Positions 1 through 6,256 of a stretch of 13,182 nucleotides of DNA are shown in pieces. Numbering within the stretch: position 1 is the stretch's first letter; each line of letters begins with the position of its first letter. The stretch spans positions 1 through 13,182 of the forward strand of contig JBCCGK010000181.1 in assembly GCA_039029315.1 (NCBI GenBank), given 5' to 3'. The translations under genes and the position numbers were made by a program. The notes beneath the pieces are model-generated. The model worked only from the letters and a program-made list of their open reading frames with translations. It did not search any database and was not told where the DNA came from. This DNA is from JBCCCJ01 sp039029315. GTDB lineage: Bacteria > Bacteroidota > Bacteroidia > J057.

Positions 1-248
1 GTTCATAGGTTTGGGATTCGTTCAAGTAGAATGGAAGGTAAGGGCTATTGGGGGTATTTGCAATTGCAAACGATCTAACAGGAGAGAAAACATCTCGCGT
101 CTGTTGAGATGGCTATCAATAATAATCTCCTTTTGTATGAGGGGGCTGCATTAGCCCGGGATATCCCACCCAAAAGAAAAATTCAAGGAGCTTTGTAACA
201 TTTTGTGGTTGCTCGTATCTAAACGGCAAACCATAAAAAAATTACAAG
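1..248. other. Upstream noncoding region
   Basis: No gene can be supported here. Short frames run open from the window edge (one to position 78, another to about 154) but resemble no known protein, so a truncated upstream gene cannot be shown. The stretch holds a 14-bp perfect palindrome (57-70) and a small GC-rich hairpin with arms GGGCT (143-147) and AGCCC (153-157). The last 20 bases before the hydrolase start are A-rich, which is typical of Bacteroidota translation starts that lack a Shine-Dalgarno sequence. No clear TAnnTTTG promoter element was found. Confidence 0.5.
57..70. promoter_or_regulatory. 14-bp perfect palindrome
   Basis: The sequence TTTGCAATTGCAAA is its own reverse complement. 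It lies about 180 bp upstream of the hydrolase start. Its symmetry would suit a dimeric DNA-binding protein, but nothing in the window names a regulator for it, and short AT-rich palindromes also occur by chance. Confidence 0.2.
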
Positions 249-1094
249 ATGAAAAACTTCCTTTTCTTTGGCACTCTCCTCCTTATCGCCTCCCCACTCT
301 TCGGCCAAATGGTTTCCCCTTATCCTTTTGAAGTCGAGAAAAGCGGGAATGGAGATCAGACAATTGTGTTCATCCCAGGATTTGCGTGTTCTGGCGAAGT
401 ATGGGATGAAACCAAAGCCATTTATGAAAAACAATTTGCCTGCTATACCCTTACAATGGCTGGATTTGCAGGCGCTGAACCTAGCCCAAATTCAAGTTTT
501 GAGAATTGGAAAATAGGAATTGCAGATTTCATCAAGGACAAGAACATTGAAAAGCCAATCCTGATTGGACACAGTATGGGGGGAGGCTTGGCCATGGCAA
601 TAGCAGCCGATTATCCTGAACTTGTTGGAAAAATAATTGTGGTAGATGCCTTACCTTGTCTAGCAGCCTTAACAAATCCACATGTTAAGCAGCAGGAAAA
701 CATCGATTGTTCGGCTATCATAAATCGCCTTACAACTTTATCTCAAGACCAATTTTATCAGATGCAAACCATGACAGCAACACAACTCATCCAGAATACA
801 GAAATGAGAGAACGCGTGGTCAATTGGAGCGTGCAATCTGATAGAAGGACATTTGCAGAAATGTATTGCGATTTCTCAAACACAGATTTAAGAGAAAAAA
901 TTAAGGATATCATATGCCCTACCTTAGTTTTGTTGGAATCCAACTTCAAGAATTTTCAGCCTGCCATCGAAGAACAATACCAAAAGCTCGAATTCGCAAA
1001 TTTACAATATGCCAATAAAGGGCTTCATTTTATCATGTACGATGACCAGGCATGGTATTTTGACCAACTAGAAAATTTTTTAGCCCAAGATTAG
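249..1094 (+). CDS. Secreted alpha/beta hydrolase
   Basis: A 281-residue alpha/beta-hydrolase-fold enzyme, probably exported to the periplasm or beyond; its substrate is not predictable. Residues 1-19 form a signal peptide (MKN plus a hydrophobic core ending PLFG) with Gln20 as the expected mature N-terminus. The strand before the oxyanion loop reads IVFIPGF (39-45). The nucleophile elbow is GHSMGG (107-112), making Ser109 the nucleophile. The C-terminal catalytic histidine is most likely His260 in GLHFIMYDD. The third triad residue is unclear: the strand after the cap reads ICPTLVLLE (222-230), and the usual GxxD segment is replaced by ESNFKNF. Length is normal for the fold. The sigma-factor gene follows on the same strand after 134 bp. 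The family call is firm; esterase, lactonase or peptidase activity cannot be told apart. Confidence 0.9.
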   Translation: MKNFLFFGTLLLIASPLFGQMVSPYPFEVEKSGNGDQTIVFIPGFACSGEVWDETKAIYEKQFACYTLTMAGFAGAEPSPNSSFENWKIGIADFIKDKNIEKPILIGHSMGGGLAMAIAADYPELVGKIIVVDALPCLAALTNPHVKQQENIDCSAIINRLTTLSQDQFYQMQTMTATQLIQNTEMRERVVNWSVQSDRRTFAEMYCDFSNTDLREKIKDIICPTLVLLESNFKNFQPAIEEQYQKLEFANLQYANKGLHFIMYDDQAWYFDQLENFLAQD

Positions 1095-1228
1095 GACGTC
1101 TATTTTGACATGATCTCCTAGAAGAAAGAAACAGAGAATAGATCGAAATTCCTTGCAAAAGGCAACTTGTCAAAACTCAAAACCTGTGCTTCCTCTTTCA
1201 ACTCCCAACAGCTAAACCGTTATTAAGT

Positions 1229-1696
1229 GTGTTCGAAGAAATTTACAAACAGTATTGGCAAAGAATCTTTCGCCTGTGTATGGGCTATGTAAATGACGAA
1301 GACCTGGCAAAGGATTTAACCCAAGAAACATTTATTGTTGTCTTGAAAAAACTTCCGGAATTCAGGGAAGAGGCGAAAATAGGAACCTGGATTTTTCGAA
1401 TTGCATCGAATATTTGCTTACGCCAAATCGAACGTCAAAAGCGTTTTCAAAAAGACAAATTACCCAACAATCTTTCTGAAAAAAATGCCTCTGACATTGA
1501 ACCCAAAATTAAGTTGTTGTACAAATGCATATCGGAACTAGCCGAAACTGACAGAATCATTATTTCACTCGAACTAGAAAATATCAAACAAAAAGACATT
1601 GCCCATATCGTAGGCCTTTCAAGCACCAATGTTCGAGTGAGGATTCACAGAATTAAGGAAAAATTAAAAACAAAATTTAGAGAATATGGACAATGA
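1229..1696 (+). CDS. ECF RNA polymerase sigma factor
   Basis: A 155-residue extracytoplasmic-function sigma factor that would direct RNA polymerase to a small regulon. Region 2 covers about residues 5-70: YWQRIFRLCMGYVND, then DLTQETFIVVLKKLPEF and WIFRIASNICL, the hallmark core-binding and -10-recognition helices. Region 4 covers about 97-150, with a helix-turn-helix around QKDIAHIVGLSSTNVRVRIHR (120-140) for -35 recognition. Only the linker separates the two, as expected for ECF proteins. The start is GTG; the next in-frame Met (residue 18) would delete part of region 2. The stop overlaps the start of the next gene by 11 bp, so the two are probably translationally coupled. Target promoters are unknown and no autoregulatory promoter could be identified. 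Confidence 0.92.
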   Translation: MFEEIYKQYWQRIFRLCMGYVNDEDLAKDLTQETFIVVLKKLPEFREEAKIGTWIFRIASNICLRQIERQKRFQKDKLPNNLSEKNASDIEPKIKLLYKCISELAETDRIIISLELENIKQKDIAHIVGLSSTNVRVRIHRIKEKLKTKFREYGQ

Positions 1697-2270
1697 TACT
1701 GACTTGACCGAATTGTGGTCTAAACAAAGCAGCAAGCCACCACAAATAGAGGAGCTGCTGTCAACTTTTTCTAAAATCAAAAGAAAAAATCTAACAAAAT
1801 TAATCGTTGCCAATGCGTTGATGCTTGGGACCATTGCCTTCATCCTGTTTATCTGGCTATATTTTGAACCCCGGTTCATGACAACAAAAATCGGAATTGT
1901 GATCACGCTTTTAGGAATCATTGTTTACCTATTCGTTTACAATCAGCTTATTCCGCATTTGAGGAACATCAATGAGAATCAGAGTAATAGCGAGTTCTTA
2001 ACTGCGGTCATAACACTGAAAGAGCGCCAAAAATTTTTACAAACCAGCATGTTGCAGATGTACTTCGCTGCTCTAAGCATAGGAATCTGTCTGTACTTAT
2101 ACGAGTATGTATCGCTCATGCCATTTCCCTGGTCCATGATTGCTTATTCGGCAACCATCATCTGGATTGGCTTCAATTGGTTTTACCTCAGACCAAGGAT
2201 CGTCCGAAAGCAACAGGACAAATTGGACGGAATCATCAAAAAACTCAAAGACATCAGTCAGCAGTACTGA
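1686..2270 (+). CDS. Four-helix membrane protein, probable anti-sigma factor
   Basis: A 194-residue integral membrane protein whose ATG lies inside the end of the ECF sigma gene. The N-terminal cytoplasmic segment (1-38) begins with acidic residues and LTELWSKQ, the D/E-L-x-x-W-type start common in Bacteroidota proteins paired with ECF sigma factors. Four hydrophobic helices follow at about 39-60, 67-88, 122-142 and 149-168, with a polar loop (89-120) and a basic C-terminal tail (RKQQDKLDGIIKKLKDI). No zinc-binding HxxxCxxC anti-sigma motif is present; the only cysteine (Cys134) is inside helix 3. Seen: overlap and topology. Known: ECF genes are usually followed by their anti-sigma gene. Inferred: this protein holds the sigma factor at the membrane. 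Confidence is high that the gene is real, moderate for the role. Confidence 0.75.
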   Translation: MDNDTDLTELWSKQSSKPPQIEELLSTFSKIKRKNLTKLIVANALMLGTIAFILFIWLYFEPRFMTTKIGIVITLLGIIVYLFVYNQLIPHLRNINENQSNSEFLTAVITLKERQKFLQTSMLQMYFAALSIGICLYLYEYVSLMPFPWSMIAYSATIIWIGFNWFYLRPRIVRKQQDKLDGIIKKLKDISQQY

Positions 2271-2590
2271 CAACAGCAGGAGATAGGGCAACACATAAGC
2301 TCTAGCTGAATAGGGGCTAGCATCTAGAGGATTTCGTAGCGGAGGAAGGCGATCGTAGACATAGCGACCCAGGAAGCTAAAGGTAAGAGAAGGTCAGTTT
2401 GTTGACAAGCTCGGAACCAGGCCCGCGAGGACAAACAACATCGATGTGCCTTTCTCTATATGCGGATGCAGCACGCGAGTCAAAAAGTGTGGACCATGCC
2501 TCGCAGAATGAGGGAAAAATACTACCTTGTACATACCGAGAACATCACTTGGCCACTGGGTTGAGTCTGATCAACTCGATCCAAGGATAG
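2271..2590. other. GC-richer noncoding tract, possible remnant or structured RNA
   Basis: This stretch has no convincing gene. Counted over 2341-2520 it is about 51% G+C, clearly higher than the AT-rich coding DNA on either side. Inverted repeats just after the upstream stop include CTCTAG (2300-2305) with CTAGAG (2324-2329), overlapping CTAGC (2302-2306) with GCTAG (2316-2320). A 63-codon frame at 2399-2590 starts only at TTG and looks unlike a protein. Another short frame ending at about 2511 carries paired cysteines (CGCSTRVKKCGPC) but lacks a start. A decayed mobile element or a noncoding RNA would both fit; neither is shown. Confidence 0.35.
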
Positions 2591-2739
2591 ATTGGCAGTA
2601 AGTAGGGGGACACATTTATGTGTGAGGGATATAGGGGGCATAAGGGAAAAAAGGGAGAAATCTTACCAATCAAGCCATTATATCCCCTATTTCCTTTATA
2701 CCCAAAATCAAACCTAATATTGTCCATCTACTTACCAAT
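2591..2739. repeat. Imperfect inverted repeat element (MITE-like)
   Basis: The left end ATTGGCAGTAAGTAG (2591-2605) matches, in inverse orientation, the right end CTACTTACCAAT (2728-2739), with two extra bases on the left. The complementarity continues inward with gaps: GGACA on the left (2608-2612) faces TGTCC on the right (2721-2725), and the purine-rich run around 2625-2650 faces the pyrimidine-rich run around 2680-2703. An internal palindrome ACACATTTATGTGT lies at 2610-2623, and CTTACCAAT occurs twice in direct orientation (2662-2670 and 2731-2739). The right end is 11 bp from the next start codon, so any promoter for that gene must lie inside or next to this element. No transposase is present. 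Confidence 0.45.
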
Positions 2740-2750
2740 AATTAATAATA

Positions 2751-3335
2751 ATGATAAACAGGCTGGCAGAAAACATGAATCAGTTTGTAACATTTGATGA
2801 AGATGAACTCAAGCTAATTCTTCCCTCCTTTCAAGAAAAAAAATTCAAAAAAAGAGAGTTTTTATTGAAGGAGGGAGAGGTCTGTAACTTTATTGGATTT
2901 ATTGCAAAAGGATGTATCCGACATTATCATGTTCACGACGGTGTCGAAAGGACCTGTTATGTATCATTTGAAAATAATTGGGTGACAGATACCCTCAGTT
3001 TTTCAGAGGGGACCAAATCTCACAATAATTATCAAACCCTGGAGGCAACTACTTTGTATACCATTGAGCGCAATACACTCTACGAACTTTACAAAAAGTG
3101 TCCAAAATTTGAATCTCTTGCGCGAATCATGAATGAAAGACTAGCAAAATTAACAATAGAATTATGCGTGTCCTTAGCTTCATACCCACCAGAAGAGCGC
3201 TATAAGAACTTGCTCAAACAACAACCCGAAATTTTTCAGAGAGTTCCACAGCGGTATATCGCACATATATTGGGCATTCAACCTGAAAGCTTGAGTCGAA
3301 TAAAAAACAGGCTTGCATCTAATCGTTTTTCTTAA
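2751..3335 (+). CDS. Crp/Fnr-family transcriptional regulator
   Basis: A 194-residue regulator of the Bacteroidota Crp/Fnr type. Residues about 15-110 form the cyclic-nucleotide-binding-like beta-barrel: FKKREFLLKEGEVCNFIGFIAKGCIRHYH (32-60), then the strand and loop ending in LEATTLYTIERNTLYEL. A long dimerisation helix spans about 112-142. The C-terminal winged helix-turn-helix is at about 164-189 (RVPQRYIAHILGIQPESLSRI), with the recognition helix in PESLSRIKNRL. The arginine-containing phosphate-binding cassette of cAMP-binding Crp is not evident, as is usual in this branch, so the ligand is unknown. No Fnr-type cysteine cluster is seen. A downstream alternative start exists at Met9. The dehydrogenase gene follows after 67 bp and has a palindrome at its start, making it the likeliest local target, by inference. 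Confidence 0.9.
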   Translation: MINRLAENMNQFVTFDEDELKLILPSFQEKKFKKREFLLKEGEVCNFIGFIAKGCIRHYHVHDGVERTCYVSFENNWVTDTLSFSEGTKSHNNYQTLEATTLYTIERNTLYELYKKCPKFESLARIMNERLAKLTIELCVSLASYPPEERYKNLLKQQPEIFQRVPQRYIAHILGIQPESLSRIKNRLASNRFS

Positions 3336-3368
3336 CTTAAGTCATCGAAAATAAGCCTATTGGCCCCT

Positions 3369-3376
3369 TACCTTTG
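3369..3376 (+). promoter_or_regulatory. Candidate Bacteroidota -7 promoter element
   Basis: TACCTTTG matches the Bacteroidota housekeeping -7 consensus TAnnTTTG exactly, 26 bp before the dehydrogenase start. No good TTTG or TTG element sits at the expected distance upstream, so this half-site is suggestive only. It overlaps the left arm of the palindrome at 3370-3400, so a protein bound to that palindrome would cover the promoter. Confidence 0.35.
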
Positions 3377-3400
3377 AATCCTTAATTCAAGTTCAAAGGT
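3370..3400. promoter_or_regulatory. 9-bp-arm palindrome at dehydrogenase start
   Basis: ACCTTTGAA (3370-3378) and TTCAAAGGT (3392-3400) are perfect reverse complements separated by 13 bp, with arm centres 22 bp apart, about two helical turns. The right arm contains AAAGG, the best ribosome-binding sequence for the ATG pair at 3403/3406. It could be an operator for a dimeric regulator, for example the Crp/Fnr protein encoded just upstream. In readthrough RNA it could instead be a hairpin that hides the ribosome site. A transcript starting from the 3369 element would lack the left arm, which favours the operator reading. Confidence 0.45.
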
Positions 3401-3402
3401 TC

Positions 3403-4455
3403 ATGATGCGTTATAAACGAGTAATAATTACCAAATACGGTGGTCCCGAAGTGCTTACAGTTGTCGAAGAGCCAAAACTACCAGAACCCAAGGCCAATGA
3501 AGTAAGAATAAAAGTCCTGTCAACGAGTGCTTGCTTCACGGATACCATCATTCGAAAAGGATTTTACCCGGATTTGCGAGGGAAAAAGCCGCCCTTTTCC
3601 TTAGGGTATGATATGATTGGAGTCATTGATAAGCTTGGAGAAGGAGTAAATACATTCAAAGTAGGTCAAAGGGTTGCGGACTTACCTGTACTCGGAGCCT
3701 ATTCCGAATATATTTGTCTAAGGGAAGATATGCTTGTTCCAGTACCTGATGGACTAGATGCCGCAGAAGCTGTTTGTATGATCCTATCCTACCTTACTGC
3801 TTACCAAATGTTATGTAGATTCGCCCACATAAAAAAAGGCCAAAGGATTCTTATCACAGGAGCAGGTGGTGCAGTTGGTACAGCCTTGCTTCAAATTGGC
3901 AAACATTTTGAGCTGGAAATGTATGGAACTGACTCAACAGCAAAACACGATTTGATCAAATCTTTGGGAGGTATTCCAATTGATTATAAAAATGAAAACA
4001 TTTTTGACCGTATCAAGGAACTGACTGGCTCCGGTGTTGATGCAGCCTTTGAGGGTGTTGGAGGTAAAAGTTTCCGTCTTTCTCGTAAATGCTTGAAAAA
4101 AGGGGGAATCCTGGTTCCTTATGGATTCGCCGCTACCAAAACCATGTTGCAAGGACTTCGAGCCCTTATAGATATGCAACTTATTCGATTCAAATTCTGG
4201 AATGTATTTTCAACTAAGCGCGTGACAGAGCTTTATTCGATTGCCAGATTACGAAGAGAGAAAAGAGATTGGTTTGCAGAAGATTTGTCAGAACTTTTCA
4301 GCTTGCTGTCAGAAGGAAAACTCAAGCCTGTAATTGAAAAAAGAATCCCATTGACAGAAGCCAAAAGAGCGCATGAACTTCTGGATAAAGGCGGGATTAA
4401 AGGAAAGCTTGTTTTAATGGTAAAGGATGACATGCAAGTCGATCTCGCAGAATGA
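3403..4455 (+). CDS. Medium-chain NAD(P)H dehydrogenase, quinone-oxidoreductase-like
   Basis: A 350-residue (349 from the second ATG) cytosolic reductase of the zinc-independent medium-chain dehydrogenase/reductase superfamily, closest in pattern to NADPH:quinone oxidoreductases and related enoyl reductases. The GroES-like N-terminal domain is about 1-125 (KYGGPEVLTVVEEPKLP, then LGYDMIGVIDKLGEGV at 68-83). The Rossmann domain carries the nucleotide-binding loop ITGAGGAVGTALLQIG (151-166). Cys44 occupies the usual first-ligand position, but the His/Glu and four-cysteine structural-zinc patterns of zinc alcohol dehydrogenases are absent. The C-terminal part (KLKPVIEKRIPLTEAKRAHELL, ending KGKLVLMV) is typical of the family. 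The AAAGG sequence is better spaced (6 nt) from the second ATG, so 3406 may be the true start. The substrate is unknown. The Gfo/Idh gene follows after 64 bp on the same strand. Confidence 0.9.
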   Translation: MMRYKRVIITKYGGPEVLTVVEEPKLPEPKANEVRIKVLSTSACFTDTIIRKGFYPDLRGKKPPFSLGYDMIGVIDKLGEGVNTFKVGQRVADLPVLGAYSEYICLREDMLVPVPDGLDAAEAVCMILSYLTAYQMLCRFAHIKKGQRILITGAGGAVGTALLQIGKHFELEMYGTDSTAKHDLIKSLGGIPIDYKNENIFDRIKELTGSGVDAAFEGVGGKSFRLSRKCLKKGGILVPYGFAATKTMLQGLRALIDMQLIRFKFWNVFSTKRVTELYSIARLRREKRDWFAEDLSELFSLLSEGKLKPVIEKRIPLTEAKRAHELLDKGGIKGKLVLMVKDDMQVDLAE

Positions 4456-4519
4456 TGAAAAAATGCTAGCTTGCGAATGGCGATCAAACACATAGGAAAA
4501 CCAGAACCTTTGACAAATA

Positions 4520-5518
4520 ATGGCAAAGATAAAGATAGGCATTATTGGTTACGGCGCTTGGGTGAAGGATGCCTACATTCCTGCATTACAAAAGGATGAA
4601 CGGGCAGATATTGTAGCCATTTCGGCCAGAAGTGAGGCTACAATCCAATCGATTAAGAAGAAGTTTGGAGATCGTGTGGATGTATATCAAGGCTACACAG
4701 ATTTATTAGCCTCCCCCACCATAGATGCGGTAATGATTGCCGTCCCGGATTCGGTTCATGCCGAAGCAATTACAGCTGCCCTGGCATCCGGCAAAGCCGT
4801 ATTTTATGAACCTCCAATTGCCCATACAAGAGATTTAATTCCTGACATAATCAAGAAACTGCTTGCTGCTCCCCAAATCACACATGCAGATCTTGAGTTG
4901 GCGCTGGTCCCTGCCGTTGTCAAAGCTTCCCAATTGATACAAAGACATCTCATTGGCAATGTCCAAACAGCAAGTATTCGCTTGCAGTCTAACTGGGGAC
5001 CTGACCCACATCAAGACATCAATAATATTCATAGATTATCAGTTTGGTATACACATGTTCTAAATGTACTCCTTGATTCAAGACCGAAACGCGTGTTGAT
5101 CATGGATGGGTATGGAACAGAAGGGCGCAGACAAAGTCAGAGTACTGGATATTTCGATTATCATGGAGTCTGGGGAGAACTGAAAGTAAACATTGATAGT
5201 GCGGAATATTTGACAATAAATATAGAAGTCGTTGGGGATGAAGGAGATATTCAAATTGATGTGTTGACCGGAGAGTTGAAGACAAGGACTAAAGAAAATC
5301 GCGAATGGGCGGTTGAGTGTTTACCTGCTATTCAGCCTTATGCAGATTGGCCAGGCATGCATGAATCAATCTCTGCATTTTTAGATGCAGTGGAAAGTGG
5401 CGTGCCGAGTTTTGCAAACGCTCATGTCGTCGCCAATTTGCATCTAATTGGACTCGCTTCAGAAGAATCGAAGGAAACAGGAAGTTGGGCGGAGGTGAAA
5501 GATATCAAGCAGTTATGA
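4520..5518 (+). CDS. Gfo/Idh/MocA-family protein with altered catalytic motif
   Basis: A 332-residue protein with the two-domain Gfo/Idh/MocA fold. The N-terminal Rossmann domain opens with IKIGIIGYGAWVKDAYIPAL (4-23), a good NAD(P)-binding GxGxxx start, followed by VMIAVPDSVHAEAITAALASGK (71-92). The conserved EKP motif that normally follows, whose lysine helps catalysis, reads EPP here (Glu97-Pro98-Pro99 in FYEPPIAH). The second catalytic signature, D-x-G-x-H-x-x-D, appears as SVWYTHVLNVLL, keeping His179 but with no Asp before it and Asn182 in place of the final Asp. The C-terminal half (about 130-325) looks normal. Known members oxidise or reduce sugars and related alcohols. This one may have changed chemistry, use a different proton relay, or have no oxidoreductase activity. 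The family call is firm; activity is uncertain. Confidence 0.85.
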   Translation: MAKIKIGIIGYGAWVKDAYIPALQKDERADIVAISARSEATIQSIKKKFGDRVDVYQGYTDLLASPTIDAVMIAVPDSVHAEAITAALASGKAVFYEPPIAHTRDLIPDIIKKLLAAPQITHADLELALVPAVVKASQLIQRHLIGNVQTASIRLQSNWGPDPHQDINNIHRLSVWYTHVLNVLLDSRPKRVLIMDGYGTEGRRQSQSTGYFDYHGVWGELKVNIDSAEYLTINIEVVGDEGDIQIDVLTGELKTRTKENREWAVECLPAIQPYADWPGMHESISAFLDAVESGVPSFANAHVVANLHLIGLASEESKETGSWAEVKDIKQL

Positions 5519-5536
5519 ATGTTCAGCAGAGAAGCA

Positions 5537-5561
5537 GGAGAGTACATTGACAATACTCTCC
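5537..5561 (+). terminator. Hairpin after the Gfo/Idh gene
   Basis: GGAGAGTA (5537-5544) and TACTCTCC (5554-5561) form a perfect 8-bp stem with a 9-nt loop, 18 nt after the stop codon. There is no T-run after the stem, so it is not a textbook intrinsic terminator. It may stabilise the 3-prime end or terminate weakly. Confidence 0.35.
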
Positions 5562-5665
5562 CGCAAACAACGAATGAAACAGGAAGATTCCTCATTTGAC
5601 GGTTTTGATACAACTACGGTAATTAGTAGATTAAAGGAATAACTGGGGTTTAAATTATAAACGTG

Positions 5666-6028
5666 ATGAGCGAGAAAATCATTCTGAAAAAAAATCCAAA
5701 AATTGAATTCCAACTCCTTGAACATGGATTTCAATTAATCGATACACAAACAGAGCGAAATTCCGGCTTTTATGCTTATCATGATTTGCAATCCATCGAA
5801 TTACACAAAACTTGGTTTCCCAGACTCGCAAAATGGTTACGAATTTTTACCTGGATATGTAATGGCGTTCCATTTTTTCCTGATGCAGAAACGTACAAAA
5901 AAGCGAACGTCATTATTCATTTAAATAAAATGAAACTTGGGATGTGGTTGACCGATACGTATATGGCTAACAGAGCAAAAAAGCTCAAGAAGGTATTGGA
6001 CCAAAAAGCCAGACACAGCGATCTGTAG
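5666..6028 (+). CDS. Small conserved-looking protein of unknown function
   Basis: A 120-residue protein from the ATG at 5666 (121 if the adjacent GTG at 5663 is used). It begins with the basic, strand-like segment EKIILKKNPKIEFQLLEHGF. The middle has an amphipathic, tryptophan-rich stretch WFPRLAKWLRIFTWICNG followed by VPFFPDAETY. The C-terminal part, NVIIHLNKMKLGMWLTDTYM, leads into a lysine-rich helix ending at Leu. Alternating strands and a final helix could suggest a small PH-like or beta-barrel fold, but that is a guess. There is no signal peptide and no full membrane helix. Protein-like composition and a plausible start make it likely real; I recall similar short Bacteroidota proteins but can name no family. 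It stands alone between genes of different function. Confidence 0.65.
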   Translation: MSEKIILKKNPKIEFQLLEHGFQLIDTQTERNSGFYAYHDLQSIELHKTWFPRLAKWLRIFTWICNGVPFFPDAETYKKANVIIHLNKMKLGMWLTDTYMANRAKKLKKVLDQKARHSDL

Positions 6029-6179
6029 GTCAATCTCTCACTTTCGCCCCATGCTGCATGTACAGTAAGGTTAGCGAGAATGAATGCTGTAGCAATAGCA
6101 TGGTAAAGCATTTACATCTCATTAACATTTTTTTACTTCTTTTTTACACTTGAGAATTCGCATTCATACCCCTGCCTCA

Positions 6180-6187
6180 TAGTTTTG
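6180..6187 (+). promoter_or_regulatory. Candidate Bacteroidota -7 promoter element
   Basis: TAGTTTTG fits the TAnnTTTG consensus exactly, 69 bp before the start chosen for the beta-lactamase-fold gene. A CTTG at 6149-6152 is the nearest upstream TTG-type element, but its 27-bp spacing is longer than the usual 19-21 bp. The element overlaps the alternative upstream TTG start at 6185, which argues that the TTG lies in untranslated leader rather than in the gene. Confidence 0.35.
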
Positions 6188-6256
6188 AGTAGAAGGTCGG
6201 TCATCACACATCACCTACTAACGGTGGCTAGCCATTACCTACTCAAAGCCAATGCA

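Noticed and set aside
1..154. Truncated gene entering from the left edge
   Set aside because: Two plus-strand frames are open from the edge but short and unlike any protein; not distinguishable from chance.
2399..2590. 63-codon plus-strand reading frame
   Set aside because: It starts only at TTG, has low-complexity composition without hydrophobic core or known motif, and lies in a GC-richer tract where chance frames are longer.
2610..2623. ACACATTTATGTGT as a Crp/Fnr operator for the adjacent regulator
   Set aside because: It is a perfect palindrome, but its half-site and spacing differ from the TGTGA-N6-TCACA type, and it is better explained as part of the larger inverted repeat.
6083..6140. 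Intrinsic terminator after the 120-residue gene: AATGCT/AGCATT repeat and T-runs
   Set aside because: The 6-bp stem has an 18-nt loop and the T-runs start about 16 nt later, so the geometry is wrong for a terminator.
6185..6256. Upstream TTG start for the beta-lactamase-fold gene
   Set aside because: It adds 24 residues before a complete signal peptide and overlaps a promoter-like TAGTTTTG; the ATG at 6257 is better.
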